DNA of 16,648 nt. Origin: Candidatus Competibacteraceae bacterium (lineage in GTDB: Bacteria; Pseudomonadota; Gammaproteobacteria; Competibacterales; Competibacteraceae). A program made the position numbers and the translations under genes. The notes beneath the pieces were generated by a model. It was not told the origin of the DNA and did no database searches. It worked only from the letters and a program-made list of their open reading frames with translations. Location of the stretch: positions 1 to 16,648 of the forward strand of contig SKOM01000041.1 of NCBI GenBank assembly GCA_007120095.1, read 5' to 3'. Shown here piece by piece: positions 15,852 through 16,648 of the stretch (positions within the stretch are counted from its first letter, which is position 1; each line of letters starts with the position of its first letter).

Positions 15852-16648
15852 ATGGCTCAAACTTATGATGTTATTGTCATCGGCGGTGGTCCGGCCGGTT
15901 ATGTCGCCGCCATCCGCAGCGCCCAGTTGGGTCTGGAAGTGGCCTGCGTCGAGCAGTGGATTAATACCCAGGGCCATCCCGCGCTGGGCGGAACCTGTCT
16001 CAATGTCGGCTGTATTCCGTCTAAAACACTGTTAGAATCTTCTGAAAACTATCATAAACTCAAACAAGGACTAAGTGTCCAGGGCATCAAGCTCGGTTCG
16101 GTTAAGCTGGACTTGCAGCAGATGATGCGGCGTAAAAATGAGATCGTATCGCAGTTGACCGATGGTATCGCGCAGCTGTTTAAAAGTAACGGCATCGTTT
16201 GGTTACAAGGGCACGGTAAGTTGTTAGCTGATCATCAGGTCGAGGTTACAGCGCATGACGGCAGTACAACCCTCTACGGTGCCGATCATATCATCCTGGC
16301 GACTGGCTCCAGTCCGGTAGCCATCGGTGCAGCACCTCTGGACGGCGATCTGATTGTCGATTCCACCGGAGGGCAAGAATTTACTAAAGTACCAAAAATA
16401 CTAGGGGTTATCGGTGCCGGGGTCATTGGTTTGGAACTGGGCAGCGTGTGGAAACGGCTCGGCTCAGAAGTCATTTTGCTGGAAGCCGTTGATCAATTTT
16501 TAGCCGATGTCGACCATCAAGCCGCACGCGATGCACTGCGCCAGTTTAAACGCCAAGGCCTGGATATCCGCCTCGGGGCACGCGTCGTCAAAACTGAAGC
16601 AGGCAACCATAAGGTCAAAGTGTATTACCAGGATCAAAACGGCGATCA
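15852..16648 (+). CDS. lpd: Dihydrolipoyl dehydrogenase, E3 of 2-oxoglutarate dehydrogenase (partial, C-terminus outside window)
   Basis: 265 complete codons of an expected ~475 are visible. The flavoenzyme reoxidises the dihydrolipoyl arm of E2 and makes NADH. The N-terminus has the FAD-binding Rossmann motif VIGGGPAGYVAA (9-20) and the redox disulfide GGTCLNVGCIPSK with Cys49 and Cys54. The FAD-contact segment ILATGSSP is at 148-155, and the NAD-binding motif GVIGAGVIGLELG (185-197) has the GxGxxG fingerprint. The NAD fold continues with VILLEAVDQFLADVD. The insert before the CxxxxC motif (INTQGHPALGG) is of the type seen in lpd genes linked to the 2-oxoglutarate complex. The ATG is set by AGGGG 5 nt upstream and by the family N-terminus. 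It is the third gene of sucA-sucB-lpd, so this E3 is probably dedicated to that complex, although lpd enzymes are often shared. The catalytic His-Glu pair and interface domain lie outside the window. Confidence 0.95.
   Translation, partial: MAQTYDVIVIGGGPAGYVAAIRSAQLGLEVACVEQWINTQGHPALGGTCLNVGCIPSKTLLESSENYHKLKQGLSVQGIKLGSVKLDLQQMMRRKNEIVSQLTDGIAQLFKSNGIVWLQGHGKLLADHQVEVTAHDGSTTLYGADHIILATGSSPVAIGAAPLDGDLIVDSTGGQEFTKVPKILGVIGAGVIGLELGSVWKRLGSEVILLEAVDQFLADVDHQAARDALRQFKRQGLDIRLGARVVKTEAGNHKVKVYYQDQNGD

Overview
The window looks like a chromosomal core segment of a gammaproteobacterium outside the enteric group. The protein set supports this: a PBP1b with an LpoP-type TPR lipoprotein, TamA/TamB, a DegP/MucD protease, EttA, and a sucA-sucB-lpd cluster. 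REP-type palindromes resembling those of Pseudomonas lie in one intergenic gap. GC content looks moderately high by eye. I cannot name the genus. No phage, plasmid, insertion sequence, tRNA, rRNA or CRISPR is visible, and coding density is very high (largest gap about 227 bp).

Left part (1-8206), envelope biogenesis. On the minus strand, mrcB (PBP1b, peptidoglycan synthase) overlaps by ATGA the start of a proline-rich lipoprotein with a TPR region, cut by the window edge. It fits LpoP, the outer-membrane activator of PBP1b in Pseudomonas. Divergent from it across 79 bp, tamA and tamB run on the plus strand, also joined by an ATGA overlap. They encode the outer-membrane Omp85 barrel and the long periplasm-spanning partner of the TAM complex.

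Middle (8207-9941). A DegP/MucD periplasmic protease-chaperone follows tamB after a 101-bp leader with its own strong Shine-Dalgarno site. It acts on misfolded envelope proteins and so belongs functionally with TamAB. Behind it lies a 227-bp gap packed with four inverted repeats. One is an 11-bp perfect hairpin, one is a Pseudomonas-like REP unit, and two are REP units in opposite orientation that together look like a REPIN.

Right part (9942-16648), energy metabolism. ettA (ABC-F translational throttle that senses ADP/ATP) sits 16 bp upstream of sucA. Then come sucB and a dedicated lpd (cut by the window end), giving all three subunits of the 2-oxoglutarate dehydrogenase complex. The small gaps suggest one transcript, with an intercistronic hairpin before lpd.

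I see no convincing new multi-gene system. The best leads are the REPIN/hairpin cluster, the ettA-sucAB-lpd linkage, the coupled mrcB-lpoP pair, and the symmetric divergent promoter between mrcB and tamA.
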